Of a stretch of DNA of 64,000 nucleotides, positions 22,628-35,130 are shown one piece after another (position 1 is the stretch's first letter; each line of letters begins with the position of its first letter). Both the position numbers and the translations under genes were made by a program. This stretch comes from Echinarachnius parma. Its lineage: Eukaryota > Echinodermata > Echinoidea > Clypeasteroida > Echinarachniidae. Location: positions 269,501 through 333,500 of the forward strand of contig JBAMJV010003077.1 in NCBI GenBank assembly GCA_037951105.1. The letters are read 5' to 3'. A model generated the notes under the pieces. That model searched no databases. It was not told where the DNA came from and worked only from the letters and a program-made list of their open reading frames with translations.

Positions 22628-23331
22628 ATGGTATTTATGGAGGGGGTGATTTCCATCTAATATCAACATCTCGAAATCCACACACACCCAGACAACGTTC
22701 ACGTATAACTTAGACTGACACCCCCCCCCCCCCCCTCCCCCCTACTTTCCGCTATACAGTTATTTGCATGTGGGTAGAATGTGTTACATCTTTCTCTGAG
22801 CTCTCTGAGCACTCTAATGCAAAATCTCGGAGAAAGATAGATGAATTAATGGGGTGAGGATGTGGAGGGGGATACTTTTTCAGGACTTGATATTCTCATT
22901 GGTTACCCATGGTAATCCATAAGACAGTTATCCATGTTCAAATATAAACTTAAGCAGATCATTCTTGTACTTAGTATTGGCATAGACAGTTGACAAAAAT
23001 TAATTACAGATTAACCAAAAGAGCTTGTTACGTTTAGCTTGTTTTAGCACAAGCTAAACCTTTTGTAGAGCAACGATGACCAAACTTAGATTATTATCAT
23101 ATCATTCAAAATCTGACTACATTAATGATCTATAATCGTTCTAAAAAGTGTAAATTCAACATTTCAAACACTGCTCAACATAAAACGTACACTATACAAG
23201 TAATTATAGGGCTAATGAATTAACAAGAGTTAATTTTTCATCACTGATTCTTGTTGGGAAAATAAAATTATGCGAACTTTCGAAGCCTAGCCTAGCTAGG
23301 TCCATTTGTACAGCATATATTATAGACTGTA
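22628..23331. other. No gene seen
   Basis: Contains a poly(C) tract near 22720 and otherwise unstructured AT-rich DNA. Confidence 0.45.
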
Positions 23332-23590
23332 TACAGACTGTCCCAGAAAAACCGAAACCGGGTTTCATGGCAGAAATGTTATGTTATAATGAATGATTTC
23401 CTTGATGTTATATATATATATATGTCTGAAAAGCTCTGTGTCTCTTCTTTCATTTGATATATAACTTATGGCACATAGTTCACGCATGACTGAATTAGAA
23501 CGATGGAAAGTGGTGTTACCAAGATTCTATTTGCACGCAGAAATTGCAAGTTTGGGTGAGGTTTGGGGTGAGTTTTAAGGGTAGTAAACG
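23332..23590 (+). repeat. Mariner-like ~260-base end repeat, solo copy
   Basis: Begins ACAGACTGTCCCAGAAAAA after TA and runs to GGGTAGTAAACG. The same sequence recurs at 25139 (direct) and 32585 (inverted). The GTCCCAGAA motif next to TA is typical of mariner/Tc1-type termini. A poly(C) run follows at 23727. Confidence 0.65.
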
Positions 23591-24637
23591 CGGCGGTTGA
23601 TGAAAATAGAACCCATCTGACAGCAGGTTCATCAAGATGATACCCTTAGTAGCGGTTTGTTCGGCTCTGAAAAAGGGGGTAATTGGAGTGGTACATACCC
23701 GTATTGCCAATATACACGAGTAACGCCCCCCCCCCCCCCCCCCCACCCCGGAGTTTCCCCTTTGCGTTAAGTCGTTTCTGCAACGGGGCCTTGCTAAACG
23801 GCTGCGTGAATGCTAATCAGCATCCAGTCTACTAATACTTATTAGGGATAATTACTAAGGTTTACACTTATACCCCATCTGGGAGATGGGTTGGCGCGAT
23901 TTAAATCGCTTCCATAGACTTGTCTGTTGTAGACAACATGTTTTTGTTTGTTTTTTGTTATGTATTATGTTAGAAATATTTAAAAATAGATGAATTGTGA
24001 TATATCTGGCCTCCTGTTATGCTCAACATACTAAAAAAGCATTGAAGCAGGGCCAACAAATTTACATTATTAATTGCCTACTTGCCCAGCGCTAGTAATA
24101 TTTAATGTTGGGCAAGTAAACCAGCATAAATGGTCAAATCTGGTTGCCTTGTTAAAGTGATAGAATACAGGGGATTACTAACATTTATAATGTTTAAATC
24201 TCATATATAAATAACGGGGCACGTATACTTTCTGTTTGGGCTAGTCAAATCAAATAATACATGATTTTACTTTAAAGATCGCGACAGAAGAAAAAAGGGT
24301 TAGTGTAGAGGCTAAAACAAATCATAAAAATCGCTTTTAGGTTTAAAAAATCATAAAACTTGCTCTTAGATTTGAAAACCAAAATCGAACAAATTCGAAC
24401 AAATTCCTCTTAGTTAAAAAAAAAATCATAAAAATCGCCCCTTAGATATGAACAAAAAAAGAAAAAATCACTCAAAGATAAACAAAAAACAAACAAACAA
24501 ACAAAAGCAAACATACATTCGCGATTACCCCAAACATAGGCTTAGAGCTAATTGAATTGAACCTATTACCCTAACTTTCTCATATAGAATTCATACAATC
24601 ACACAACCCTGATAGAAAATGTAAATAAAAAGTAGTA
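23591..24637. other. No gene seen
   Basis: AT-rich intron with a poly(C) tract at about 23727-23744 and A-rich runs near 24300-24500. Confidence 0.45.
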
Positions 24638-25444
24638 CAGTCAAACCTGCTAATGCGACCACCTCCGGTCCTCCCCTGAGTCGGTCGTCTCTAGTCGCTC
24701 AAGGCTCCAATTCTGATCATGCCAATGCACATAACATACTTTTGAAATCACAATGAACAGACAGACGCTTAATTACCGACACCAATGCTTCAGATTCATA
24801 AACAAAGATTATACGTGCCCTTCAGTACCTGGTGATGATACAGAAATGCGTCGAACAAAGGCACTTCACTCAACATCACAACTGAATTTCATCTAACAAA
24901 TATTTTAATCGCCAAGGCGGGGCGTTTCCCCCTTGTTTCTTACTCTTTTCATTGATATTCCGTGCGCTTGTTACGACCAAACAATACATCTTGACCTCAG
25001 AATTCTACATTATATAGAAAACTACACACGCGCATAATAAGTGCAGCTGATTCTCTCAAGTCTCATGATGAGTAAATAAATTAAATGAATTTTTATTTCA
25101 CTCAAAAAGATAATACAAATATTTAATATCATTAACAATACAGACTGTCCCAGAAAAAAAGAAACCGGGTTTCATTGCAAAAATGTTATGTTATAATGAA
25201 TAATTTCCTTGATGATATATATATATCTGAAAAGCTCTGTGTCTCTTCTTTCATTTGATATACAACTTATGGCACATAATTCACGCATGACTGAATTAGA
25301 ACGATGGAAAGTGGTGTTACCAAAATTCCATTTTCACGCAGAAATTGCAAGTTTGGGTGAGGTTTTGGGGTGAGTTTAAAGGGTAGTAAACGTACTTATT
25401 TTGAAAAGCTACAAACACCGCATAAAACTTCATAATTTCATGAT

Positions 25445-25709
25445 AAAAAAATAAATGATTTATGCCAGAGAACGAGTACAATGAAAACATGCTTGATTCC
25501 AGCCCAAATGACTAACTTTCCTGATCTAGCCTGTTTCCCATGTTTTTCTGATCCACATGTTTGTGTAAATTCACTCATGCATCAACGTCCATTGTCAGCT
25601 GCTAGGTAAGGAAAGCTGAGCGACTTCTTACTCAACTTTCACTCATTGGGGCAGATATCAGGCATGTTTTCATTGTACTCGTTCTCTGGCATAAATCATT
25701 TATTTTTTT
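25445..25709. mobile_element. Palindromic MITE with identical 48-base arms
   Basis: The arms run from AAAAAAATAAATGATTTATG inward through CCAGAGAACGAGTACAATG and AAAACATGC. They match exactly for about 48 bases, then imperfectly for about a dozen more, and enclose some 150 bases. There is no coding content. Identical arms suggest recent arrival or arm correction. Confidence 0.85.
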
Positions 25710-27140
25710 AGCATGATCCTAGCTAGCCACCTGACGTAGTGCCAACGTTGGGCCGATGTCATTTTCGTTGTAAGGGGACGTTGGGCCAACATGCGACATG
25801 CGACGTCACCGAGACGTTAAAATGTCCGCCAGCCCAACATCAGCTCGGTGTCTTTTTTAATGCTGGCCCAACGCCATTTAGCGATTTCGGCCCAACATCA
25901 ATTATTGACAATGGCCCAATGTCAGTACTAACGTAGGCCCAACATCGATTCCTGACGTTGAGAGAACATCAAGTTTTGACGTCGGCCCGACGTTAAAATG
26001 TCCGCCAGCCCAACATTGTCCCAACATCATTTTGTGATGTCGGGCAAATGTCAATTTCCGACAATGGCCCAACACCGAATCATGACATAGGACAGATATC
26101 AAATTCTGATGTGGGCTCGACGTTAAAATGTCCGCCAGACCAACATTGTCACTACGTCATTGTGTGATATTGGTATAACGTCAATTTTCGACAAGGGCCC
26201 AACATCAAATCATGAAATTGGATCAACATAACATTATGATGTCGGCTCGCGGTTAAAATGTCCACTAGCCCAACATTGTCACGACATCATTTTGTGATGT
26301 TGGCCCAACGTCAATTTCCGCCAATGGCCCAATATCAAATCCTGAAGTTGGTCCAACATCAAATTCTGACGTTGGCCCGACATTAAAATGTCCGCCAGCC
26401 CGACATTAGCCCAACGTTATTTTTTATTGTTGGTCCAACATCAAATCTTGACGTTTGCCCAACATCAAATCTTGACGTTCGCCCGACATTCGAATGTCCA
26501 CTAACCCAACATTGGCCCAACGTCATTTTCTGATGCTGGACCAAGATCACAATTTGACAATGGCTCAATGTCAAATGGCCAACGTAGGACCAACATCAAA
26601 AACGTAAAAAGAAATGTGAAGACATGCATAGATTCCACGTTTGCTCCATGTACTTTGTTTAACCTTTACACACATTCATAAATCATAATTCTATTCATAT
26701 CCTATTCCTACACCTATTGCCTAATCCTAACCCATCATCCTATCGTCCTACAAACACAGGTCGCAATCAGTATAATATATATACACCTCTTCTTAGCATG
26801 TATGTTTTGGTAATGGTTAGTAATTTCAGAGCGTTGAATCTGAAATAATCCACCTTCAAATCATATTCATAACACTATTTACATGTGTTATTTATATTCT
26901 TATATATCTTTAAAAATTATATACAGCAGCAAGGACATGACAAAAGTATATTTTTTAATATAAATTATTCCAAAAATCGAACATTTTCATTTCACTTACG
27001 ATCGCCTATAATCGATCATGAATTGCCTGATAGCAATACTTTTTTTTCTTTACTTTTGAATTACTAATGTTTGTAATAGATTAAACGAAATTCAATTAAT
27101 TATAGATTCTCAAAGCAAGTTAACAAAAATATTATAAGTA

Positions 27141-29566
27141 CCCAGCTAGCTAACTGACATCGGACCGATGTCGGCAGGTCGTCGGCAAGATCGTGGTCGG
27201 CAAACAGACGTCGCGCCAACATTTCGCCAACGTCGAATTTAAGTTTGAGGCTTTGGAAATTAAATAAGTCGGAAAATGGTTGTAGTTGAATGTCGTGCCG
27301 ATGTCATTAAGCTGACGAAAAAATACGTCTCAAATAAAACGTCGAGCTAAAATCGCACCAATGCCGAAACTGATACCAATTTAAGAGCTCGATAGAGTGT
27401 TGTAATATTAATGTTGGGCCGATGTCAATAAACCAACATGAAAATGACGTTGGGCCAATGTTGTACCGAAGTCGGAATATTTCATTTTAAGAGGTGTCGG
27501 ACAGATGCTATTAATTGGACATCAATATGACATCACAAATATGACGTCAAGCCGATATCGCGCCGATGTCAGAATTGGCAGCAACGACACAAGTCGGCAA
27601 ATAGTCATGAAATCGATGTTCAGCCGATGTCAATATTCTGACATGAATATGTCATCTCCAATATGACGTCGGGATAATTTCGCGCCGATGCTGGAACTGG
27701 TAGCAATTAAAGAGGTCGGTAAATGGTTGTAACATTGATGTCGGACAATGTTTTTTATTGGACATCCATATGACATCTCAATTATGACGCCAAAGCGATA
27801 TCCTGCCGATGTCATAAATGGCACCAATGTAACTAATCATTAAATAGTCATTAAATGGATGTTGTGCCGATGTCAATAATTCGACATGAATATGACATCT
27901 CAAATATAAAATCGGCCTTCTATCGCCCCGATGTTGGAACTGGTAGTAATTTAAGAGGTCGGTAAAACGTTGTGAAATTTATGTTGGGCCAATGTTATTA
28001 ATTAAACATAAATATGACAACTCAAATACAACTTTGGGCCTATACCGCACAGATGTCGGAATTTATAGCAATTTTAAAGGTCGGTGAAAGGTTGTTAAAT
28101 AGATGTCGGGCGGATGTCATTACTCCTACATAAATATGACATCTCTATTAAGACGTCAGTCCCATATTGTGATGATGTTGGATCTGGTAGCAATTTAAGA
28201 GGTCGGTACATGGTTGTGAAATTGATGTCGGGCCAATGTTTTTAATTGGACCTCAATATGATATCTCAATTATATTGTCACACAGATATCTTGCCGATGT
28301 CAGAATTGGCAGCAATAAAACAAGTAGGCAAATGGTCATCAAATCGATGTTGCGCCCATGTCAATACTGCGACATGAATATATGAGACCCCAGATTTGAT
28401 GTCGGTCCGATATTGTGCCGATGTTAGAACTTGTTAGCAATTTAATAGTTCTGTAAATGGTGTTTAGTTGATGTCAGCCCGATGTAATTTATTAGACATC
28501 TATACTATGACGGAAAACATATATTCCGTCCAAGACAGAACCTTCAGCAACGGAACAAGTCGGCAAATGGTAAAATTAATGTCCTGCCATTAATCCGTCA
28601 TAAATATGACATCTAAAATATGGCGTCGGTTCGACAGTGTGCCGATGATAGAGCTCTAGCAAATTAAGAGGTCGTTATAATAAATGGTTGTTAATTTGAT
28701 GTCGGGCCGATGTAATTAAGTAGACATCTGAAATATGACGTCAAACCGTTATCCTGTCGATGTCAAAACCGTTATCAATGGAACAAGTCGGCAAATGATA
28801 ATTAAATTAATGTCGTGCCCATGTCATTAATCCGACATGAATAAGAGATCTCAAATATGACGTCGGGCTAATATCGCGCCGATGTTGGAACTGGTAGCAA
28901 ATTAAGAGGTTGGTCAAAGATTGTAAAATTGATGTTGAGATTATGTTATTAAATATACATAAATATGACAGCTCAAATATGACGTTGGGTCAATGTTGTA
29001 CCGATGTCGGAACTGGCGACCATTTTGCCGGCTTGTTTCATGCTGCCAGTTCTGACATCGGCATGATATCGCTATGGCGTCATCATTGAGATGTCATATT
29101 CATGTCTAATCACTGACGTCGCCACAAACATCAATTTAATGAACATTTGCCGAGTTGTGTCATTGCTGCAAGTTCTTACATCGGCTTGACATCATATTAA
29201 AGGGGTCACATTGATGTCTAATTAATAAATGTGTGGATTTGGTGTGGCAACATTGGTAGAGCGCGCGCTTTCCAATCGTGAGATCCCGGGTTCGAACACA
29301 GCCCATCGCGTTTGTCCTTCGGCAGGACAATTTATCCACTATTGCTGCTCTCGACCCAGGTGTATAAATGGGTACCCGGAAGGATGGAAACGTGTTTCCT
29401 TAGCACTGTGCGCGCCTAATAGGCGACTTGCTGGAATACTCCCCAGGGAGTAGAAAATGTGCACTTAATGTGCAGGATTGATTGCAGTGTGTATCCGTTG
29501 ACCGGGGTAATAATATTGTAAGCGCTGTGATATAGTTTACTATGAATAGCGTAGCTAAATGCCTAA

Positions 29567-29609
<43 letters not shown>

Positions 29610-31185
29610 ACATTGGACCGACAATTTACTACCATTTACCGACCTCGTAAATTGCCATCATTTCCGACATCGGCGCAATATTAGCACGACGTCACATTGC
29701 ACATGCCATATTCATGTCTGATTATTGACATCGGCTCAACATCAACTTAATGACTATAAGCCGAGTTGATTCATTGTTGCCCATTCTGACATCGGCAGGA
29801 TTTCGGTTCGACGTCAGAATTGATATTTCATATATTTGTCTCCTTAATAACCCGACATCAATTTCACAACCATTTACCGACCTCTCTAATTGCTACCAGT
29901 TCCAACATCGGCGCGAAATTAGCCCGACGTCATTTATGAGATGTCATATTCATGTAGGACTATTGACATCGGCGCAACATCAATTTTATGACCATTTGTC
30001 ATATTTATGACGGATTAATGACAGGACATTAATTTTACCATTTGCCAACCTGTTCCGTTGCTGAAGGTTCTGTCTTGGACGGAATATATGTTTGCCGTCA
30101 TAGTACAGATGTCTAATAAATTACATCGGGCTGACATCAAACTAAACACCATTTACAGAACTCTTAAATTGCTAACAAGTTCTAACATCGGCACAATATC
30201 GGACCGACATCATATTTAGGGTCTCATATTTATATCGGAGTAATGACATTGGCCCGACATAAATTGTACAACCTGTTTCCTACCTTCTATATTGCTGCCA
30301 GTTCCGATATTCGCGCGATATTAGCCCGACGGCATATTTGACATGTCATATTCATGTTGGAGTATTGACATTGGTGCAACATTGATTCGATGACCATTTG
30401 CCGACTTGTTTTATTGTTGCTAATTCTGACATCGGCAGGATATCGGTGTGACGTCATAATTGAAATGTCATATTGAGGTTAAATTAATAACATTGGGTTT
30501 AATGTCGGAGTGGCGGACATTTTAATGTCGGGCCAACGTCAGAATTTGATGTTGGCCCTTTGTTGGGTAACTGACATTGGGCCAGTGCCAACAATTAATG
30601 GTAGGCCACCATCACAAAATGACATTGGGCCAATGTTGGGCTGGCGGACATTTTAACGTCGAGCCCACATCAGAATTGTATATATCTCTCCTATGTCAGG
30701 ATTCGGTGTTGGGCCATTGTCGGAAATTGACATTGGCTTAACATCACATAATGATGTTGTGACAATGCTTGGCTAGCGGACATTTTAACCTCGAGCCCAC
30801 ATCATAATGTTATGTTGGGCCAATGTCATGAGTTGATGTTTGGCCATTGTCAGAAATTGACGTTAGGCCAATATCACAAAATGACGTGGTTACGATGTTG
30901 GGCTGGCGGACATTTTAACGTCGGGCCAACGTCAGAACTTGATGTTCTCTCAACGTCAGGAATCGACGTTGGGCATACGTTAGAACTGACATTGGGCCAT
31001 TGTCAATAATTGATGTTGGGCCGAAATCGCAAAATGACGTTGGGTCAGCATTACAAAAAAATCCGCCTCGCTGATGTTGGGCTGGCGGACATTTTTACGT
31101 CGCATGTTTAATGTAGACCCAACGTCCTCTTACAACGAATTTTACATCGGCCCAACGTTGTCACAATGTCAGGTGGCTAACAGGG
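27141..31185. repeat. Inner foldback element with ~200-base subrepeats
   Basis: The left arm holds roughly nine degenerate subrepeats of about 200 bases. The right arm holds inverted counterparts, followed by type-A sequence. The termini resemble those of the outer element, and a SINE sits near the centre of symmetry. Confidence 0.7.
29229..29608 (+). mobile_element. tRNA-derived SINE, copy 1
   Basis: The head has a tRNA-like A box (TGGTAGAGCGCGCG) and B box (GGGTTCGAACAC). The body contains GTATAAATGGGTACC and CTCCCCAGGGAGT, and the tail is (ATT)n from about 29570. It lies in the centre of the foldback and inserted after it formed. It is not a functional tRNA gene because no cloverleaf completes beyond the B box. 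Confidence 0.85.
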
Positions 31186-31325
31186 TTATTCCGTTGTGCT
31201 TCCTAAGAATTAGAGGAAAGTGAGTATATAGGTATTGGTAAAAGTGCCTGATTAACAGACAATTGTCAAGTTTTTGTCAAACTTTGAATCCCTCCCACAC
31301 GAGTTCGTGATACGTACACCATGCA
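31186..31325. other. Unique spacer between foldback arms
   Basis: About 140 bases unrelated to repeat types A or B separate the inner right terminus from the outer type-B segment. Confidence 0.5.
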
Positions 31326-32795
31326 TACATAATTAGTCGTCATTTATGAGATGTCATATTTATATCGGACTATTGACATTGGCGCAACATCAGTTGTATG
31401 ACCATTTGCCGACTTATTTCATAGCTGCCAGAGGCTGACATCGGCAGGATATCGCTATGGCGTCATCATGGAGATGTCATATTTATGTCTAATCATTGAC
31501 CTCGGCACAACATCAAGTTTACAACCATTTAGGGACCTCCTAAATTACTATCAGTTCCAACATCGGCGCGATATTGGCCCGACGTCATTCATGAGATGTC
31601 ATATTCATGTTGGACTATTGACATCAACGCAACATCAATTTTATGACCATTTGCCGAGTTCTTTCATTGCTGAATGTTCTAACGTCGGCGGGATATCGGC
31701 CTGACATCATATTGTAGATATCATATTGATGTCCAATTAATAACATTGTCCCGACATTACTTTTACAACCATTTACCGATCTCTTAAATTGATACCAGTT
31801 CCAACATCGGCGCGATATTAGCCCGACGTCATGTATGAGATGTCATATTTATGTCGAACTATTGACATTGGCGCAACATCAATTTTATGACCATTTGCCG
31901 ACCTGTTTCATAGCTGCCAGAGGCTGACATCGGCAGGGTATCGCTATGGCGACATCATTGACATGTCATATTCATGTCTAATCGATTTTTATTGGGCCAT
32001 TGGCGGAAATTGACGTTGGGCCAACATCACAGAATGATGTCGTGACAATGTTGGGCTAGCGGATATTTTAACCTCGAGCCGATATCATAATGTTATGTTG
32101 ATCCAATGTCATGAGATGATGTTGGGCCATTGTCGGAAATTGACGTTATGCTAATATATCACAAAAATGACGTAGTGACGATGTTGGGCTGGCGGACATT
32201 TTAACCTCGAGCCAACCGCGTTAAGCCGACATCCGGCCAACAACATATGACATAGGCACGACGTCAGGTGGCTAGCTGGGATGTGTCATGTAAAAGATAA
32301 AAATATGAACTTTTATGTGGTGTTTTTCCTTTTTAAAAATAAGTATGTTTACAACCCTTAAAACTCGCCCAAACTTAAAATGTATGCGTGAAAGTGGAAT
32401 ATTGGTAACACCACTTTCCATTGTTCTTATTCAGTCATGCTTGAATTATGTGCCATAAGTTGTACATCAAATGAAAGAAGAGACACAGAGCTGTTCAGAC
32501 ATATCTATATCATCAAGGAAATTATTATGACAGAAAATTTCTGCCATGAAAACCGGTTTCGTTTTTATCTGGGACAGTCTGTGTAATGCCAATTAGTTCA
32601 ACTTTTGTTGTGGTTATACACGCAACAAATACTAAAATAAATGGAGACGTGCGTGTACAGATGCCAATTAATTACAGGCACAATATATTCGACCATACAT
32701 TCAAAATGGCCGCCAACTCGTCTAATGCGACCATCTGTCTATAGCGACCACTTTTTGCCGGTCCCTTGAGTGGTCGCTATAGACAGGTTTGACTG

Positions 32796-33083
32796 TATTA
32801 GAGTATCCCAAAATCCAGGATTATTATTTTTTTTTTCATATCTGTCCTTATATGGCTGATACCGATACAAAGTGACCAAAGTGGCCCCTAACGCATTCCT
32901 TGGCTGCGGGCCTCATGCATATCTGACGGTAATACAATTATGTCTTCTTCTAATGCATATTCATAATCCTCTCTGCGTGCATTTCATTGCATTTGTTCAG
33001 TACATATGTATTTCGTACGTGTAAAGGACAAAACAACGTACACAAACAGAATAACAGGGCTGAAAGTTTGCGTTTACACATAC
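32796..33083. other. Intron, no feature seen
   Basis: Nothing beyond the donor of the adjacent host exon at its right edge. Confidence 0.5.
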
Positions 33084-33228
33084 CTGTACCCTCGGCCATG
33101 CCGTATACTTCATAAAGAGGAAGACCGACACTCCTGAAGAATTTCAGCGTTCCATCGGAAAGCGTATCTTCTATGTCTCCGTTAGATACACAGTATTTGC
33201 AATCGGTCAGACCTAACTCCAATCGCAC
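33084..33228 (-). CDS. ACSBG-like: ACSBG-like exon: LGL...YEVYGMAEGTG core
   Basis: Exon of 145 bases, acceptor TACTTTCAG, donor GGTACAG/GTATGTG. The translation has VRLELGLTDCKYCVSNGD, then LKFFRSVGLPLYEVYGMAEG. The family consensus is LGLDRCKxxFxGAAPI, then LEFFLSLGIPLYELYGMSESSG. The adenylate-binding YGM(S/A)E motif is therefore kept, including its glutamate. The usual GAAPI (the A4/A5 glycine-alanine turn) is replaced by VSNGD. This is the strongest single exon for naming the family. Confidence 0.88.
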
Positions 33229-33719
33229 CTGAAAGTATAGTACGTAACGTATATGTCACCATTGTATAATGACAAGAAGCATGATGAACCACAATGTCGG
33301 AAAAAAAACGCACGATTTATTAAGGTCACATTTAATGTATATATTTCAAAACGATTCAGTACGCATGGTTTGGTGTGTTTTAATGGCTCTCTGAAATATA
33401 GCAGGCCTTTTCTTTGACTTAGTCGTTTGTAATTTTCAGATATCAGAGCACGCATTTGTATTAACCACGCATCACTTGTTGCACTTGTAAACAAAGTTAC
33501 AAGATCTCTTTGAAATGGAATAAAAGTGACACAATAGTGTAAACAATCTAAAAATATAATCATAAAGTGCTTGGTCTAGTAATTTTTTTATATGGCTGTA
33601 TATAGAATTGATAATTACTACTAAGTAGGAAAACGAAATGTTTTTCCAACCAAAACAATTTGTATTGAGGGGGAGGGGCACTGGTCCCTGCCCCCCCCCC
33701 CCCCCCCCCCCGCTTCTGA
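33229..33719. other. Intron with poly(C) tract, no gene
   Basis: Contains a poly(C) run of about 21 at 33691-33711. Short minus-strand frames show no domain. Confidence 0.45.
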
Positions 33720-33985
33720 TGTAAGGAGAGGGTCGCTATCACTTTTCTTACAACAGTTTCGACCCTCTTTTTACATTATTGATATAGCGATCCTGATTTC
33801 ATATTATAAATATCAACCCTCTTCTTATATAAATAGTGACCATGATTTCATATCATGATTACCGACCCTCTTTTTACATTATGATAAACGACCCTAATGA
33901 ATAATGAATCCTTTTTTTCTTCAAATTATGAATAGCGGTCCTTATGACAAGTTGACCCTTAAAATAAGCGGTCCTTATTTCGCGT
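33720..33985. repeat. Degenerate tandem repeat CGACCCTCTTTTTACATTAT
   Basis: Alternating motifs GCGAYCCTGATTTCATATTA and CGACCCTCTTTTTACATTAT recur with a period of about 45 bases. There is no coding potential. Confidence 0.65.
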
Positions 33986-34969
33986 CTTTGAGAAGTGTTG
34001 TCGGCCTGAAAAAATTGATCTTTATTGATTATTTGTAATGCTTTAAACAAGTTTTCTGCTTGCTAAATTTAGCGATTAAATTCAAAAAAGAGATATTTAA
34101 CCTTTGAATGGACAAAAAGAGCACACACACAGTAAGAATGTCCTGATTTTATGAAAATTATATGTTTCACGTGTAATATTTTAAAGGGGACACCAAAATG
34201 CTTTGTTGTGCCATTTTTTGTTTTACTTTATGTGACCTGGTCACTTTCTCATCTAGAAAATCGAATGATTCATCGACCATATTATTCGAGTTACTTTTAT
34301 TCCCAAGAAGCAATGTTTCACGTGTAAACGACGTAAACGGGAAACTATGTACATGTACCTACATTCTACATTATTCAAATTCTAAAAGAAGTTGGTAATG
34401 TTTTCATTCAGTACTCATTACATACCCCACTGCAACTGCAAATTGATGTTAAATTATTAACTAATTTAGGTCAGGAAAAATCAGGTCAGGAAAGTAATTG
34501 CACAGTTTCAAAAACGTAAATATTTAACCAAAGAGGTTACACCAATGACCCATTATATGTGTTTTTTTAAATGTATTATATTCTTACCTTGTTATCTTTA
34601 AATTGGATGCCTATGGCTTATCAATATCCAAATCATTAATAAAACAATAAGTTGTATAGGTTATAATACACTCGATTTAATATTGGCATGTTTCGCGTGT
34701 AAAGGGGGGTCACCAAAGTTTACACGTGAAAGTGTGAAACATATTGTTTTTAACTCGTTATCTTACGAAAATATCACCTTTTAAGTGCAATGCTAGTTTA
34801 GTATGGAATATCTAATTTCTATTAATATTTGAATTTAGAAATAACCAAGAGAATCTTGCAAGAGAAAAAAAAAACACCTATAAGTGAGCAATGTTTTTAA
34901 CCGTCCACATTTTGGATTACAATATGGACCATGCAAGGTCAGAAAATATATGTTTGTGTTCATGTTAGC
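33986..34969. other. Intron with repeated TTTCACGTGTAA motif
   Basis: TTTCRCGTGTAA or its complement occurs at about 34166, 34317, 34690 and 34720. I see no gene. Confidence 0.5.
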
Positions 34970-34994
34970 AGAGAGGAATAATAGTAACAGTGTT

Positions 34995-35130
34995 GGCTCC
35001 AAGACCACAGGGTCCGAGATCAAGATAAAGATCAAGATTACACAGTCCGAGATCAAGATCAAGATCCGCAGCTCAAGATCGAGATCAAGATCAGATATGT
35101 CCGAGATCAAGATCAAGATCACGAGACTAG
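34995..35130 (+). repeat. GATCAAGATCAA minisatellite
   Basis: Degenerate 6/12-base repeats of GATCAA with interspersed TCCGAGATCAAG. A related, more diverged block in the opposite sense is at about 35762-35910, so the 35.1-35.75 kb segment may be the interior of an inverted-repeat element. Confidence 0.7.

Larger units (their letters stand above)
25719..32280. mobile_element. 6.5-kb composite foldback element (TU-like)
   Basis: Ends CCTAGCTAGCCACCTGACGT and, inverted, CCCAGCTAGCCACCTGACGT agree at 24 of 26 bases. Two related degenerate repeat types fill it. Type A (AATGTCCGCCAGCCCAACAT) is at 25719-26605, 30493-31185 and 31986-32280. Type B (GATATCGCGCCGATGT, GTAGCAATTTAAGAGGTCGG) is at 27141-29228, 29609-30492 and 31326-31985. 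Left copies are forward and right copies inverted, so the whole can fold back. Inner termini CCCAGCTAGCTAACTGAC (27141) and TCAGGTGGCTAACAGGG (31185) imply a second element inside. No transposase is present. Sea-urchin TU foldback elements have comparable repetitive arms; that link is inference. Confidence 0.8.
25139..32585. mobile_element. Mariner-like element with ~300-base inverted ends
   Basis: The left arm (25139-25450) and right arm (32284-32585) are inverted copies starting ACAGACTGTCCCAGA next to TA. They share TTCATTTGATATAC, GGAAAGTGGTGTTACC and GTAAACGTACTTATTT. The interior is replaced by a palindromic MITE and a foldback element. It lies wholly inside the pogo-like ends. Confidence 0.7.
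24638..32795. mobile_element. Element with pogo-like ends enclosing a nested set
   Basis: The left end CAGTCAAACCTGCTAATGCG and right end, complement CAGTCAAACCTGTCTATAGC, are inverted and both abut TA. These ends resemble pogo/Tigger-type termini with TA targets. No transposase is present. Most of the 8.2 kb is taken up by other repeats nested inside. A third copy of the end is at 63405. Confidence 0.6.

Noticed and set aside
29240-29300. tRNA gene candidate
   Set aside because: The A and B boxes belong to the head of a SINE; a second dispersed copy with the same body exists at 37013, and no full cloverleaf forms.
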